DNA of 64,000 nt from assembly GCF_002088275.1 (NCBI RefSeq), contig NZ_AQQS01000023.1, positions 28,508-92,507 on the forward strand, written 5' to 3'. This DNA comes from Aurantimonas sp. 22II-16-19i. GTDB lineage: Bacteria; Pseudomonadota; Alphaproteobacteria; Rhizobiales; Rhizobiaceae. Shown in pieces: positions 52,517 through 62,573 of this stretch. Made by a program: the position numbers and the translations under genes. How positions within the stretch are numbered: position 1 is the stretch's first letter; each line of letters begins with the position of its first letter. A model generated the notes under the pieces. It was not told where the DNA came from and did no database searches. It saw only the letters and a list, made by a program, of their open reading frames with translations.

Positions 52517-52616
52517 GTCCCCGCAAGCTCGGCAGAACGAGCCAGACCGCATCCCAGACAATTCGCCGCCAGACAATCCGCCGCCCAGACAATTCTCAAC
52601 CGCATTGGCACCCGTC

Positions 52617-53348
52617 ATGACGATCAAGACATTCCTCGCCATCGGCACAGCGATCGCCTCGATGCTGCTGGCGGGCTGCGCCGACAATCCGCGCCGCGCC
52701 AGCCTGCAGCCGGCGGCCACCCAGGTTGCCGCCTATGCGGGCCCGGACGGGCTGATGAGCGGCGGCAGCGTCGCTGCCGTCGGCGAACTGGGCTACGGCG
52801 AGATGGTCGACGACGGCTTCAAGCTGCCGGCGATCCCCACCAAGAAGATCGATCCGCAGTTCCTGCGCCAGCAGGTTTCCTACCCGGAAGGATCCCAGTA
52901 CGAGCCGGGCACCGTCGTGGTCGACACGCCCAGCCGCTTTCTCTACGTCATCGAGGGCAACGGCATGGCGATGCGCTACGGCATCGGCGTCGGCCGCAGC
53001 GGCTTCTCCTGGGCCGGCGATGCGGAGATCCGCGACAAGCAGCATTGGCCCAAGTGGTTTCCGCCGCAGGAAATGATCGACCGCAAGCCGGAGCTCGAGC
53101 CCTATCGCGAGGGCATGGAGCCGGGACTGACCAATCCGCTCGGGGCGCGGGCGCTCTATCTCTACCAGAACGGCAAGGACACGCTGTTCCGCCTGCATGG
53201 CACGCCGGAGTGGTGGACCATCGGCACGGCCGCATCGTCCGGCTGCATCCGCCTGATGAACCAGGACATCGTCGATCTCTACAACCGGGTTCCGATGGGC
53301 GCCACGGTCGTCGTCAAGCAGGGCGCCGAGCGTCTCGCCCAGCGCTGA
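52617..53348 (+). CDS. L,D-transpeptidase (YkuD) lipoprotein
   Basis: 243 residues. The lipoprotein signal has the lipobox LLAGC with the cysteine at about residue 21, and Asp at +3 is not at +2, so outer-membrane sorting is likely. The YkuD domain (about 95-240) has IGVGRSGFSWAG, RLHGTPEWWTIGTAASSGCIRLMNQD (His and the SxGCIR catalytic cysteine). These enzymes form 3-3 peptidoglycan crosslinks or attach proteins to peptidoglycan, which is widespread in Rhizobiales. ATG 52617 places the signal at the N-terminus. A strong hairpin follows. Confidence 0.9.
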   Translation: MTIKTFLAIGTAIASMLLAGCADNPRRASLQPAATQVAAYAGPDGLMSGGSVAAVGELGYGEMVDDGFKLPAIPTKKIDPQFLRQQVSYPEGSQYEPGTVVVDTPSRFLYVIEGNGMAMRYGIGVGRSGFSWAGDAEIRDKQHWPKWFPPQEMIDRKPELEPYREGMEPGLTNPLGARALYLYQNGKDTLFRLHGTPEWWTIGTAASSGCIRLMNQDIVDLYNRVPMGATVVVKQGAERLAQR

Positions 53349-53383
53349 TGCAACCCGGCTGATCCCTCAGCACTGAAGACTTT

Positions 53384-53420
53384 CGAGACCGGCGCCGGCA
53401 TCTTGCAGGCGCCGGTCTCG
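53384..53420 (+). terminator. Terminator of the L,D-transpeptidase gene
   Basis: Perfect 13-bp stem CGAGACCGGCGCC / GGCGCCGGTCTCG with an 11-base loop, followed by TCGTTTGCG; 36 bases after the stop. Confidence 0.65.
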
Positions 53421-54020
53421 TCGTTTGCGAAGGTGCGTCGACAGTTCCCTGAGCGGTCGGCAAGAGCCGATCGACGCCTTGCGCGGCACGGGCCGGGCGG
53501 GCGATCACACGGCGGCACGCGCAGTCCGGCGGATCTCTTCGGAATGTTCGACTTCAAGCCGCTGGCCAGCGGCTGGATTGGCGCGCGGGCTCCGACACAC
53601 GGCTCGTTCGGTTCGCTGACAAGCGCCACACGGGGCGACACAGGGCGGCACGAGGCCGCGGCAGCCCGGGGCGCTGCCCCCGGCAAGCCCTGCCGCGGCA
53701 CGTCGATCAGGGGGGCTGCACGCCTCCAGCACGGCCGTCGGCCTGGCGGGTCTGTGGTGACGCGGGATTCGTTTGTCGAGACTGTCGCTGCCGTGCCACA
53801 CGCCGTCTGCCCGCATGCGGCCGGGACCAGGGCCAGACCCGGTCTGCCGGGCCGGCGGCCCGCACCGGCGGTAGAAGGGGCAGCCGAACGGGCGGGCCAG
53901 GCAGGCACCAATTCTGCCTGCCCATGGGCAAGATGCGAAGATCCTGCCATGGCGCTCGTTGCTGCCGGCACGCGCCGCCTCGGCCGTTGGCTTGCCCGTC
54001 GCGGACGGGCATGCCGCCGC
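53421..54020. other. 600-base region without a recognised gene
   Basis: GC-rich, with open frames on both strands that show no family resemblance, signal peptide or ribosome site. It lies between the transpeptidase terminator and the end of the convergent chain-length gene. Nothing further was identified. Confidence 0.5.
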
Positions 54021-55202
54021 TCAGGATTCGTTGTGGTTGAGGTGTTCCCGGCCGCCGATCATCAGCATCCAGACGACGACGAAGAGCATCAGCGACAGGA
54101 CGATGACGGTGATGATCATGCGAAGCCGGTCCGGCTCCGTGGATTCGTCGGCAAGGTTCGGCTTGACGATGGTTTCCAGATAGATCCGCTGGCGCTTGGC
54201 CTCGAGCCGGGCCTGGTCGATCGCCCGCGATGCCACGGACACCGCCTGATTGGCGATCTCCTTGCGCAAAGTGAGGTTCTCGAAGTCGGAAATCTGGTTG
54301 GACAGAGAGCCGTCCGTCCCTGTCAGCTTGGCGCTTTCCGTCTCGATCTGGTCCTCCAGGACCAGCGCCTTGGTCTTCAGCGAGGCGAGGCCGGGATTGT
54401 TGGGCGAGACCCGCGTCTGCTGTTCGATCTCCGCTCGGGTGCGCGCCAGTTCCCCGGTCAGTCCGGCAATGACGCTCGCCGTCGGGCCTGCCTCGCCCTG
54501 GATGTCGAGAAATCTCTGCTGGTTGCGGAACGTCGTCAACTTCTCGTTGGCCTCGAGGAGGCGGGCCTCCGCCTGGGTGAGAAATTCGTTGGCATTGGCG
54601 ACCGCGTCGTTCTCGGCCCGCTGGTTCATGCGGTTGGCCAGTTGCTCGCCCAGCCTCAGCAACTCTTGGGCGACCGCCCGGGAATCCTCCGGCGTGTAGA
54701 GCTGCACGTTCAGCACGCTGATGCCGGTGGTCTCCTCCCGCATCGCTTCGACGTGGCCGAGATAGCAGTCGTAGAGCGTTTCGAAGCTGTGCTGCGACCA
54801 GGACTTGTAGCACCTCGAGATCGGGTCGACGCCGTCGCGATTGAGAAAGGTCTCCATCGGCAGGGTCTTCATCAGATCGTGCAGCGCATCCCGGGACAGC
54901 ATGTAGCTCTGGACCGCATAGCTGTCGTCGTCGGCGCGGGTGATGCCGAAGGTCCGCAGGATCGAGGACAGGCCGCTGACGTCCTGGGTGGAGGCGCTGC
55001 GGACGAGGAAGCGGCTTTCCGACACGTAGCGGTCCGAGGCGATGAAGCCGTAGAACAGGATCGCGACGCAGACGGGGATGACGACGACCGCGAGGAAGAT
55101 CAGCCGGCCGAGGCTGAACGACTGCCGCCACGAGACCTTCCGGGCTTTGCCGCGGCCCGGGATCTTCGCCTTCAGATCATCGAATGTCGTCAGCGCAGAC
55201 AC
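54021..55202 (-). CDS. Capsule/exopolysaccharide chain-length or export protein, KpsE/Wzz-like (copy 1)
   Basis: 393-residue inner-membrane protein of the polysaccharide co-polymerase family. There is an N-terminal membrane segment at about 32-54, a long periplasmic part with coiled coil (about 190-350, EARLLEANEKLTTFRNQQRFLD), and a C-terminal membrane segment (about 362-384). DRYVSESRFLVRSA after the first membrane segment is typical of KpsE/RkpR-type proteins. A second, larger copy lies at 60831-62573. It stands alone, with 467 noncoding bases before it. Confidence 0.88.
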   Translation of the reverse strand: MSALTTFDDLKAKIPGRGKARKVSWRQSFSLGRLIFLAVVVIPVCVAILFYGFIASDRYVSESRFLVRSASTQDVSGLSSILRTFGITRADDDSYAVQSYMLSRDALHDLMKTLPMETFLNRDGVDPISRCYKSWSQHSFETLYDCYLGHVEAMREETTGISVLNVQLYTPEDSRAVAQELLRLGEQLANRMNQRAENDAVANANEFLTQAEARLLEANEKLTTFRNQQRFLDIQGEAGPTASVIAGLTGELARTRAEIEQQTRVSPNNPGLASLKTKALVLEDQIETESAKLTGTDGSLSNQISDFENLTLRKEIANQAVSVASRAIDQARLEAKRQRIYLETIVKPNLADESTEPDRLRMIITVIVLSLMLFVVVWMLMIGGREHLNHNES

Positions 55203-55669
55203 GCGTCAGCCTCTCCTCGAACCGGTCGTCCGGAACCCCCGTCTGCATACGCCTGTGGACCCGGCAGGGCAAATGGGGCAGCCGCAAGACGCAGTCCCGT
55301 CGACCGGCTTCCCGGAAGTCTCCCCACTGGGGCATTTGACCCGAAGGTCATGGCCAGCACCTCTCGCGCAGAGCCGTCTCGCTGCAGAAGGACGATCATC
55401 GAAATGGTCCGTCGTGAGGGGCCATCACGATGAACGGCGACGGCGAGTGGCCTCGATTTCGGGCAGCTCTCGCAATCCACCGTCTTGTCCTGGTGACGTG
55501 CTGGTCCCTCCACCGTTCTCCCCGCAACTGCGACCTCATTCCGGCAAGATTGCGGCTCCTGCGCAAGGCATCGAGGAGGCCGCTGACCGAGCCGGTTCGC
55601 ACCTCGTCGCGGCAGGGGGCGTTTCCTTTCCGGTCGAGGCTGCGGCCAGGGGGTCGCGATCGCCGCGTC
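55203..55669. other. 467-base intergenic region in the polysaccharide cluster
   Basis: No convincing ORF: overlapping frames lack ribosome sites and recognisable features. It should carry the promoter of the chain-length gene on the minus strand, but none was clear. Confidence 0.45.
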
Positions 55670-56998
55670 TCAGAGCAGCCCGTCATAGACCGCGGTCATG
55701 CGCTCGGTGAAGCGCTCCGGCGAGAACAGGGATGCCTGGACCGGCCCGCGCTTCTTCAGCTCCTCGCGCAGATCGCCATCCTGGTCGATGGTGCGGATGG
55801 CCCGCGTGATGGAGACCGGGTCGTACGGATCGACCAGCAGTCCGGCCTCGCCGACGACTTCGGGAAGGGAGCTGGAATTGGCCGAGATCACCGGCGTTCC
55901 GAGCAGCATCGCCTCCAGCGCCGGCAGGCCGAAGCCTTCGTATAGCGACGGAAACAGCAGCGCCCGGGCGTTCTCGATCAGGCTGAGCACCTGCGTGAAC
56001 GGCAGATAGGACAGGTGGATGATCCGCTCGGTGAGCTTGGAGGGTCCTCCGTCGAGCCCGACCGGCGGGCGCTCCTGCACCCGCTGCAGCTTCTCGACGA
56101 TCCGCTCGAAGCCCCAGCCGAACTTGCCGACGATGACGAGGGGATGGTCGGAGCCGGCGGCGAGATAGGCGTCGATCAGCCGCTCGAGGTTCTTCTTCGG
56201 CTCCAGCGCTCCGACGAAGATGAAGTATTTCTGCGGGGTCAGTCCGAAGGCCGCAACCTCGCGCGCCTTCTCCTCGCCGGAGCGTCGGAGATATTCGGCG
56301 GGCAGCGACACCGCCTGATAGGTGTTGACGACCCGGTCCTCGGGAACGTCGAAATAGTGGAGAAAGTCGCGGCGGGAGTTTTCCGACACGGTGACGATCC
56401 GGTCGGCCCCTTCGGCGATGGCGCTCAGGGTCTTGTGGAACGCCCGCTTATTGTCGAGGGTCATGTGCGGCAGGCGGAGCGGCACCAGGTCGTGCACGGT
56501 ATAGACGTTGGGACAGTCCTTCACCTCGATCGCGGCCGGATGCGTCGCGTGGAACAGCCGCGGCTGGCGCAGCGGCTTCACCGTCAGACGACGGCCGTAG
56601 CGTAGGAGGTGCTGGTCGGCGCGCAGGAACAGCATCTCGATCGCCATGCGCCTGCCGAAGCCGTGGAGCCCCGGAAAGACGCTGCGGTCGGCGACGAGAT
56701 CGGTTTCCGCGACCTCCCGCGCCTCGAGCGCCATGGGCGGCACCGTGAGATAGCGGAACGCGCGCCGATAGCGCCGCAACCGGGTGATGCGCGGACCCTG
56801 GCGGTTCGACATGTCGTAGAGCTGCAGCTCGTTCCACTCCGGGCGATCGCGGCTCAGCCGGAACTCCGTATCGAACAGGAGATCGAGTTCGTAGCCCATG
56901 CCTCGCAGCGTGTCGGCGAGATTGCGGGCATAGGAGGCGATGCCGGTGCCTTGGCTCAGGGCGAGGTTGCGGCCCTCGATCAAAACCGGTGCTGTCAT
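55670..56998 (-). CDS. Glycosyltransferase family 4
   Basis: 442 residues. The GT-B enzyme has an N-terminal LIEGRNLALSQGTGIASYARNLA, an interdomain NVYTVHDLVPLRLPH, the donor domain start FIFVGALEPKKNLERLIDAY, and PSLYEGFGLPALEAMLLGTPVI, which holds the catalytic E-x7-E motif. It probably adds a sugar to a capsule or exopolysaccharide repeat. ATG 56998 is chosen; the longer frame lacks a ribosome site. It is divergent from the unknown gene at 57379. Confidence 0.9.
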   Translation of the reverse strand: MTAPVLIEGRNLALSQGTGIASYARNLADTLRGMGYELDLLFDTEFRLSRDRPEWNELQLYDMSNRQGPRITRLRRYRRAFRYLTVPPMALEAREVAETDLVADRSVFPGLHGFGRRMAIEMLFLRADQHLLRYGRRLTVKPLRQPRLFHATHPAAIEVKDCPNVYTVHDLVPLRLPHMTLDNKRAFHKTLSAIAEGADRIVTVSENSRRDFLHYFDVPEDRVVNTYQAVSLPAEYLRRSGEEKAREVAAFGLTPQKYFIFVGALEPKKNLERLIDAYLAAGSDHPLVIVGKFGWGFERIVEKLQRVQERPPVGLDGGPSKLTERIIHLSYLPFTQVLSLIENARALLFPSLYEGFGLPALEAMLLGTPVISANSSSLPEVVGEAGLLVDPYDPVSITRAIRTIDQDGDLREELKKRGPVQASLFSPERFTERMTAVYDGLL

Positions 56999-57378
56999 GG
57001 GATGTCCGAACGCTGGATGAGAATGCGGTGTGAAGGAGGAACCGGACTGTCGATCATCCGGGCGATGTCTGCCAGGGATCGGGCGTTGAGGCACGTGGAA
57101 GCCGCCTCCGCCCGGGACCCTGCTGCGATTGCTCGTTCTGGCATGTCCTGCTCGAAACCGGCTTCCATCTTCGGATCATGCTCGTCGATCCACTGAACCC
57201 GATCGCAGGGAACGTCGAAGAGCGATATCGCATTCGCGGCTGTCCAGCGCAAACCATTTGGGTTTGACCTCCCGTCCGCGATGCGCGATGCATCCGGCTT
57301 GATTCGGCGCCGGTCCCGGATGTCGCGCCGCCGTGCCGTCGCCGTCGCGAGCGCCGTCTGTCAACAGGGCATTCCGCC
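56999..57378. other. Divergent intergenic region, 380 bases
   Basis: Lies between a glycosyltransferase (minus) and the unknown gene (plus). No ORF with a credible start and no clear promoter were identified. Confidence 0.45.
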
Positions 57379-58440
57379 ATGCTGTTTCTGCTATCCGGAG
57401 CGCCGGCGATCTTCGGCTTCTTCGGGTTCAACACGGTTCGCGCCATCGCCGAGGCGAAGTTTGCGAAAGTCGACATCGCCCGGACGCACTCCCTGGAAAG
57501 CCTCTACGAGGCGTTCCAGAACCGTCAGGGAGACGCCTTCGTCGTCCAGGTGCTGTTTCAAGACGAGCGCGTCGCGCAGCTGATGCGACGCACGCAGACC
57601 AAGCTCGTGATCTTCGACAGTTCGCTGACGGACATCTTCTGCTTCGGCATGCGGAACGAGCACACCAAATTCCCGATCGCCCTGCGGCTTGCCACGCTGA
57701 GCATCGCGAGCCAGGTCCTGATGTCGGACGTGGCGAGCGTCGTCCGCTACGAACGCCCGACACCGGAATCGCGGCTGCTTTCGCTGATCCAGTCGCTGGT
57801 TCTGTTCTACGGCCTTGAGCCCGAGCCGGAACTGATCGAGAAGGTCGCGAAGGCACTCTCGGTCGATTCCCTGACGTCGCGCACGACCGTGGAAGAGGGA
57901 ATGTCGGCCAACTTTCCCGGCCGGATTTCCAGTGAGACGGTCCTGTCACGCCTTTCGCATGAGCAGAGGACGATCGTCGCACGGCTCGACGAAGCCTATG
58001 GCCAACTCATCGCGTCGGGCGGCACGAAGACGATCGCCTGGCCGGTCGAGGCGCTGTCGCTTCTCGACACCCAGGAAGTGGTGCAGGCGCCCTTTCCCCT
58101 CGTCGGTCCGGCCCGCACCCTCGTCAGCGGGCCCAACCTGCATCTGCCAGCGGGCAGATGGTTGATGGAGATTGTCTTCGGTATCGAGGAGAACGGGTCG
58201 GGAAACCGGCTGAAGATCGAGGTGAAGGAGGCCCGCAGGCCCCGCGGCAAGCAGGAGATCGATCTGCCGAAGCGCGGCCGGCTGGCGGTCACCATCGCCT
58301 TCGAGGTCGAGGAAACGAAGCATGCCGTCGGTATCGAGATCGCGACGATGGAGGGCGCGATCGAGGGGATGCTCTCGGTCGAATCCATGCGGCTCCGCCG
58401 CATCGGGGCGCCGGTCCTGCAGCCTGCGACGGAAGCCTGA
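57379..58440 (+). CDS. Unknown protein in the polysaccharide cluster
   Basis: 353 residues, not recognised. The N-terminal 170 residues appear alpha/beta (FLLSGAPAIFGFFGFNTVRA, FVVQVLFQDERVAQLM, LVIFDSSLTDIFCFG), weakly reminiscent of nucleotide- or sulfonate-transfer folds, but no P-loop is intact. The C-terminal 120 residues (from about PNLHLPAGRWLMEIVFGIEE) look like a beta-sandwich. No signal peptide or membrane anchor is clear. The only plus-strand gene of this cluster, so it is probably controlled separately. Function unknown; a polysaccharide role is inferred from context. Confidence 0.75.
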   Translation: MLFLLSGAPAIFGFFGFNTVRAIAEAKFAKVDIARTHSLESLYEAFQNRQGDAFVVQVLFQDERVAQLMRRTQTKLVIFDSSLTDIFCFGMRNEHTKFPIALRLATLSIASQVLMSDVASVVRYERPTPESRLLSLIQSLVLFYGLEPEPELIEKVAKALSVDSLTSRTTVEEGMSANFPGRISSETVLSRLSHEQRTIVARLDEAYGQLIASGGTKTIAWPVEALSLLDTQEVVQAPFPLVGPARTLVSGPNLHLPAGRWLMEIVFGIEENGSGNRLKIEVKEARRPRGKQEIDLPKRGRLAVTIAFEVEETKHAVGIEIATMEGAIEGMLSVESMRLRRIGAPVLQPATEA

Positions 58441-58577
58441 GGGCAATGGCTCGGGCGATGCGTCACGCCGTGGCGAACGTCGCGGCCTGAGGACGCGCCA
58501 ACCCTGTGGGGCCGAGCGTTGCGGTTCAACACGGGCGGGCTGTGCGGCCGCCTCCCGCAGCGGTTACCGGCCGGCGA

Positions 58578-59900
58578 TCACCGGTCTTGGCCGGACAGGC
58601 CGGCGATCGCCGCCATCGCCCGCTCGACATGGGCGTCCCACCGCATCGGCTCGTAACCCCTTGCCCGGTCTGCCCATTGCGAGCGGAGCGGACTGTCCTT
58701 GGCCGTCATCGCGACGATGGCCTTGACCCAGGCGAGGCCGTCGATGGGGTCGATCAGCAGGGCGCGTCCGTCGGCGATCTCGCGGTGCACGACGATGTCG
58801 GAGGCGATCGCCGGTGTGGCAAGAGCGAGAGCCTCGGCGACGGGCAGGCTGAAGCCTTCGACGAGAGACGGCGCGAGAAGCGCCCGCGCCCCTTTCAGAA
58901 GCGCCGAAAGTCCCAGGTCCGACAGATCCGCCACTTCGACGAGATGCGGGCCGAGTTCGGTCGATCGCTCGAGGATGTCGACGATGTTCTCGTTCTCCCA
59001 CCCCCGACGCCCTACCAGGACGAGCTTCGGGGCCGCGGGGCCGAGTGCCTCGACGACGCCGCGCCAGACATTGAACAGGAAATTCAGGTTCTTGCGCGGC
59101 TCGATCGTTCCGACGCAGACGAAATAGGGCCGCTCGGGCGCCGCCGGTTCAGGCGTTCCGTTGCCGATGAACCATCGGTCGACACCGAGATGCACCACCG
59201 TGATCGGTGGAACGCGCCAGGCCTGCGCCTGCATGTAGCGGGTGACCGCGATTTCGGTGGCGCTGGAGTTGACGATGAGGAGGCTGGCGCGCGTCGAAAC
59301 GGTCTGAAGGCGCGCATGGTGGCGAGCCGCCGAGCCGGGCGAGCAGAATTCGGGATAGTCGACCGGAATGGCATCGTGGATGAGAAAGACCGAGGGCATG
59401 GCGTTGGCGGCGAGCCAGGCGAAGCGAGCGGGCTTGTCGAGCTGGGTGTGGGAGCCGTGGAAATAGCACCGGTCCGCGCCCCGCGTCTCGGCAAGGCTGC
59501 GGCGCATCAGGCGCGGCGCCCCGGCGATCTGGCGAAAGGGGAACTGCAGGCTCTTGGCGGCCACCTGCCGCCGGCTCTGGCGTTTCAGCCGGCGGGCGCC
59601 GCTCTGGCGCGGATCGGCGGGCCGGTCGATCGCGTCCTTCAGTTCCATGTAGAACGGGTCGTCGGCGGCGCTGGCGCGGTCGCGCAGCCAGCCGGCCTCG
59701 ATCCTGGCGAGATGCGCCCGCATGGTGTCCGTCGGTATCGCGCCGGTCGCCAGCGGCGTCGTGATCACCGGGACGACGGGGCCGTATCTCTGCTTGGCGA
59801 CCAGTTCCTCGGCATAGGCGTATTCGACCCGATCAATGCCCGTCGGCGCGCCTCTCAGAAGGCGGGACGAGATCCGGGTGAGATCGAGAAAGACCGGCAT
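58578..59900 (-). CDS. Glycosyltransferase family 4
   Basis: 440 residues. The N-terminus MPVFLDLTRISSRLLRGAPTGIDRVEYAY is typical of mannosyl/rhamnosyl GT4 enzymes of capsule loci. An interdomain VFLIHDAIPVDYPEFC, the donor domain VCVGTIEPRKNLNFLFNVW and PSLVEGFSLPVAEALALATPAI (E-x7-E) follow. The ATG at 59900 is the best start. It is the last gene downstream of kpsM-kpsE-kpsT with a 115-base gap, likely the same operon. Confidence 0.9.
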   Translation of the reverse strand: MPVFLDLTRISSRLLRGAPTGIDRVEYAYAEELVAKQRYGPVVPVITTPLATGAIPTDTMRAHLARIEAGWLRDRASAADDPFYMELKDAIDRPADPRQSGARRLKRQSRRQVAAKSLQFPFRQIAGAPRLMRRSLAETRGADRCYFHGSHTQLDKPARFAWLAANAMPSVFLIHDAIPVDYPEFCSPGSAARHHARLQTVSTRASLLIVNSSATEIAVTRYMQAQAWRVPPITVVHLGVDRWFIGNGTPEPAAPERPYFVCVGTIEPRKNLNFLFNVWRGVVEALGPAAPKLVLVGRRGWENENIVDILERSTELGPHLVEVADLSDLGLSALLKGARALLAPSLVEGFSLPVAEALALATPAIASDIVVHREIADGRALLIDPIDGLAWVKAIVAMTAKDSPLRSQWADRARGYEPMRWDAHVERAMAAIAGLSGQDR

Positions 59901-60015
59901 GGGCGATACTCTCGCGGTTGGGGCCGCCCTGGTGGCGCGCGTTTCGGCAGGAGAAGACCGCGCACGGCTCGTGCCGGCCATGCCATCCGGGCGGTGGCAG
60001 GCGGCAGGTTTGGCC

Positions 60016-60834
60016 TCAGAGCGTGGCGGTGAGGTCGAGGGCGAATTCGAGGTCCTCGAAGAGGCGACCGCGGCCGCGCTTCAAGACGAGGGCCTTGGAG
60101 CAGTATTCGAGGATGGTCTGGCGATGATGACTGACGAGGATCATCGAGCAATGGCCGCGCCGGCCGAACAGGGCCTCGCGGCATTTCTTCTGGAACCTCG
60201 CATCGCCAACGCCCATGACCTCGTCGATGAGATAACAGTCGAAGTCGACGGCCATGGTCAGGGCGAAACTCAGCCGCATCTTCATGCCGGCGGAGTAGGT
60301 CTTGACCGGATAGCGGATGTATTTCCCGAGTTCGGCGAAATCTTCGACGAAGTCGATCATGTCGCCGACCGGCCGATTGTAGACACGGGCGATGAAGCGG
60401 ATGTTGTCGAGGCCGCTCATCGCGGCATGGACGCCGCCGCCGCCGAAGGAGAGCGGCCAGGACATGGACATGCCCCGATGGACGAAGCCGCTGTCCGGCT
60501 GCTCGACGCCGCCGATCAGCTTGACGAGCGTTGACTTCCCGGCTCCGTTCTTGCCGAGGACGGCGATCTTCTCGCCAGGGCCGATGTCGAAGCTGATGCC
60601 GTCGAGGACGCGGACCTTGCCCGCTTCACCTTCATAGGACTTGATCAGGTCGTGGATGATGACCGAGTCCTCGCCGGCGGTTCTCGCAACGGCAGCGGAG
60701 GCGACGACGCGCTCACCTTCGAGAGAGCGGGTGCGCTTCTTCGAAGCTGCGGCGCCGACGGTGCCGGCTGCAGGTTTGTCGACGGCCCCGCGGACCGCGT
60801 CGCCTTCGGCCTGCCGTGTCAGCCCGGTGCTCAT
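60016..60834 (-). CDS. Capsule polysaccharide ABC exporter, ATP-binding protein (KpsT-like)
   Basis: 272 residues. The ABC domain starts after a 55-residue polar extension not found in KpsT. Walker A is [10 protein letters not shown], the signature is the KpsT-type [13 protein letters not shown], and Walker B is [13 protein letters not shown]. It powers export of lipid-linked polysaccharide through the KpsM-like permease at 62563. The ATG overlaps the KpsE-like stop by 4 bases. The missing C-terminal carbohydrate-binding domain places it with group 2 capsule (KpsT) rather than Wzt exporters. Confidence 0.93.
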   Translation of the reverse strand: MSTGLTRQAEGDAVRGAVDKPAAGTVGAAASKKRTRSLEGERVVASAAVARTAGEDSVIIHDLIKSYEGEAGKVRVLDGISFDIGPGEKIAVLGKNGAGKSTLVKLIGGVEQPDSGFVHRGMSMSWPLSFGGGGVHAAMSGLDNIRFIARVYNRPVGDMIDFVEDFAELGKYIRYPVKTYSAGMKMRLSFALTMAVDFDCYLIDEVMGVGDARFQKKCREALFGRRGHCSMILVSHHRQTILEYCSKALVLKRGRGRLFEDLEFALDLTATL

Positions 60835-62573
60835 GCGGAATGTTCCATCGCTTCCCGGATGCCGGTCCGGGTGATCCGATAGAGGGCGTAGCCGATCACC
60901 GCAACCAGAGCCGTCCAGTAGAGCGGCTCCGGGAAGGACGGCCGATCCGGCAGGTTCGGAACGCTGATGGTCTGCAGATACAGGCGGTTGACGAAAGCCT
61001 CCTGCCGGGCCTCCTCGAGGGAGGTATAGGCATGGGTGAGGGCCTGGATCGCGAGATCGCGTTCGAGCGAGAGATTTTCGTAGGCCGACAGCTTGGGGGC
61101 GAGCGAGGTGTCGGAGCCGGCGAGCTCCAGGCGGATCTTGTCGACCTGCGCCGCCACCGCGTTGCGCTGTTCGCTCAGACTCGCCAGCCGCGGGTTCTTC
61201 GGCGCGGACGCCCGGAGCTGGGCAATCTCGGTATCGATCGTGGTGAGCTGCTGGGAAAGACTCGTCATCAGCTCGATCTGGCTCGACGACTGGACGTTCG
61301 GATCGAGGATGCTCTCCGAGTTGCGAAACGCCGTCATCCGCTTCTGGATCTCGCGGACGCGGTCCTCGCTTTCGGTCACGACGTTTTCCGCGAACGCGAT
61401 CGCATCCCTCGTGGCCCGCTCGTTCATCCGGTTGATCAGCGCCTCGGCCTCCTTGAGCAGCGCGTTCACGAGTTCCCGGGCGTCCTCGGGCGTGAAGGCG
61501 GTAACCGAAAGGTTCGAGATGCCGGTATCGGGATTGATCGTGACCTCGACGGAATCGCGCAGGGCCTCGTAGAGGCCTTCGCGCGTCTCGTCGTAGAAGA
61601 TCCCCGGATAGGCGCTGAGGAGGTCCGCCGAGGGGTGCATCAGCTTGGCCTCGAGATCGACGTCCTTGGCCAGATGCTCCGCCGCATCGCGGGACTGGAA
61701 ATAGACGATGATCGCCTCGCTCGACTGATCCGACCGGGCGAGGCCGGGGATCGACGAGCCGCCGGCAAGGGCCGCTCCACCCTTGCTGATGATGTAGGTC
61801 GCCTCGGAGGTGTAGCGGTTGGCGGCAAAGAACCCGAAATAGACGCCGACGACGAGCGCTGGAAGCACGACCATGGCGAGGAACAGCCAGGGCGGCTTGC
61901 GGCCCGAGGGCTCTGCGACTGCGATCCCGTCCAGCTGGCGCACCTGGCCAGCCGATTCCGGCATGATCTCGTGGCTCTCGTCCGCCGGCACGCGCAGGGA
62001 CGAACCGGCCGAGCCGGAAAGGCCAACCGGATGCACCGGTGAAATGCCTGCCAGAGATGAAGGCGGGACTTCGAGCGTGACATCGGCCGTCCGGTTGTCC
62101 GCCGCGCGTCCGCGATCGGGAAACAGCTTCGGATCGGCCCGGTGCTGCACGTCGCCGCCGGCGGCGGTTCTGCCGGCGGCCTTCATGCGCTGCACAGGCG
62201 GCTGATCGGCGTCGTCTCTGCGCCGGAACGGCTGAAAGTCGAGGGACTCGATCGCCGCAAGAGCCGTCCCCACCCGCGGAAGCGCGGTCTTGATCCTCGA
62301 CAAGGCACCCTGTCCCCGCCGATCCAGCTGTTCAGGTCGACCATGGCCGAGGCGGTCGCTCCGCGACCCTGTATCGGCGGGTTGCTTTCCTGGCGCGCGA
62401 TGCTCGCCGGATCCCGGCGGCGAGACCTGCGGCGGGTTCGTCGAACGGCCATGGGGGGCTGCCGCCGCGGCCGCCGGACGCTGCTGAGCCTTGGGACCCG
62501 ACCCCGCCGGCGTCACGATCTGCTTGCGACCCAGGCGCCTGGCAAAAGTGGACATCGCTGCCTTAACCGACAT
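60831..62573 (-). CDS. Capsule polysaccharide export inner-membrane protein, KpsE-like (copy 2), with long N-terminal extension
   Basis: 580 residues from ATG 62573. The KpsE-like part occupies about 225-580: a membrane segment (about 228-252), [14 protein letters not shown], a long coiled-coil periplasmic part, and a C-terminal membrane segment near 555-572. The first 220 residues are Pro/Ala/Arg-rich, probably disordered and cytoplasmic, which is unusual for KpsE (about 380 residues). The start overlaps the permease stop by 11 bases and its stop overlaps the ATPase gene by 4 bases, so the three are tightly coupled. Confidence 0.9.
   Translation of the reverse strand: MSVKAAMSTFARRLGRKQIVTPAGSGPKAQQRPAAAAAAPHGRSTNPPQVSPPGSGEHRAPGKQPADTGSRSDRLGHGRPEQLDRRGQGALSRIKTALPRVGTALAAIESLDFQPFRRRDDADQPPVQRMKAAGRTAAGGDVQHRADPKLFPDRGRAADNRTADVTLEVPPSSLAGISPVHPVGLSGSAGSSLRVPADESHEIMPESAGQVRQLDGIAVAEPSGRKPPWLFLAMVVLPALVVGVYFGFFAANRYTSEATYIISKGGAALAGGSSIPGLARSDQSSEAIIVYFQSRDAAEHLAKDVDLEAKLMHPSADLLSAYPGIFYDETREGLYEALRDSVEVTINPDTGISNLSVTAFTPEDARELVNALLKEAEALINRMNERATRDAIAFAENVVTESEDRVREIQKRMTAFRNSESILDPNVQSSSQIELMTSLSQQLTTIDTEIAQLRASAPKNPRLASLSEQRNAVAAQVDKIRLELAGSDTSLAPKLSAYENLSLERDLAIQALTHAYTSLEEARQEAFVNRLYLQTISVPNLPDRPSFPEPLYWTALVAVIGYALYRITRTGIREAMEHSA

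Noticed and set aside
53403..55433. 676-codon plus-strand frame
   Set aside because: Its second half is antisense to the chain-length protein and its first half has no recognisable protein character or ribosome site.
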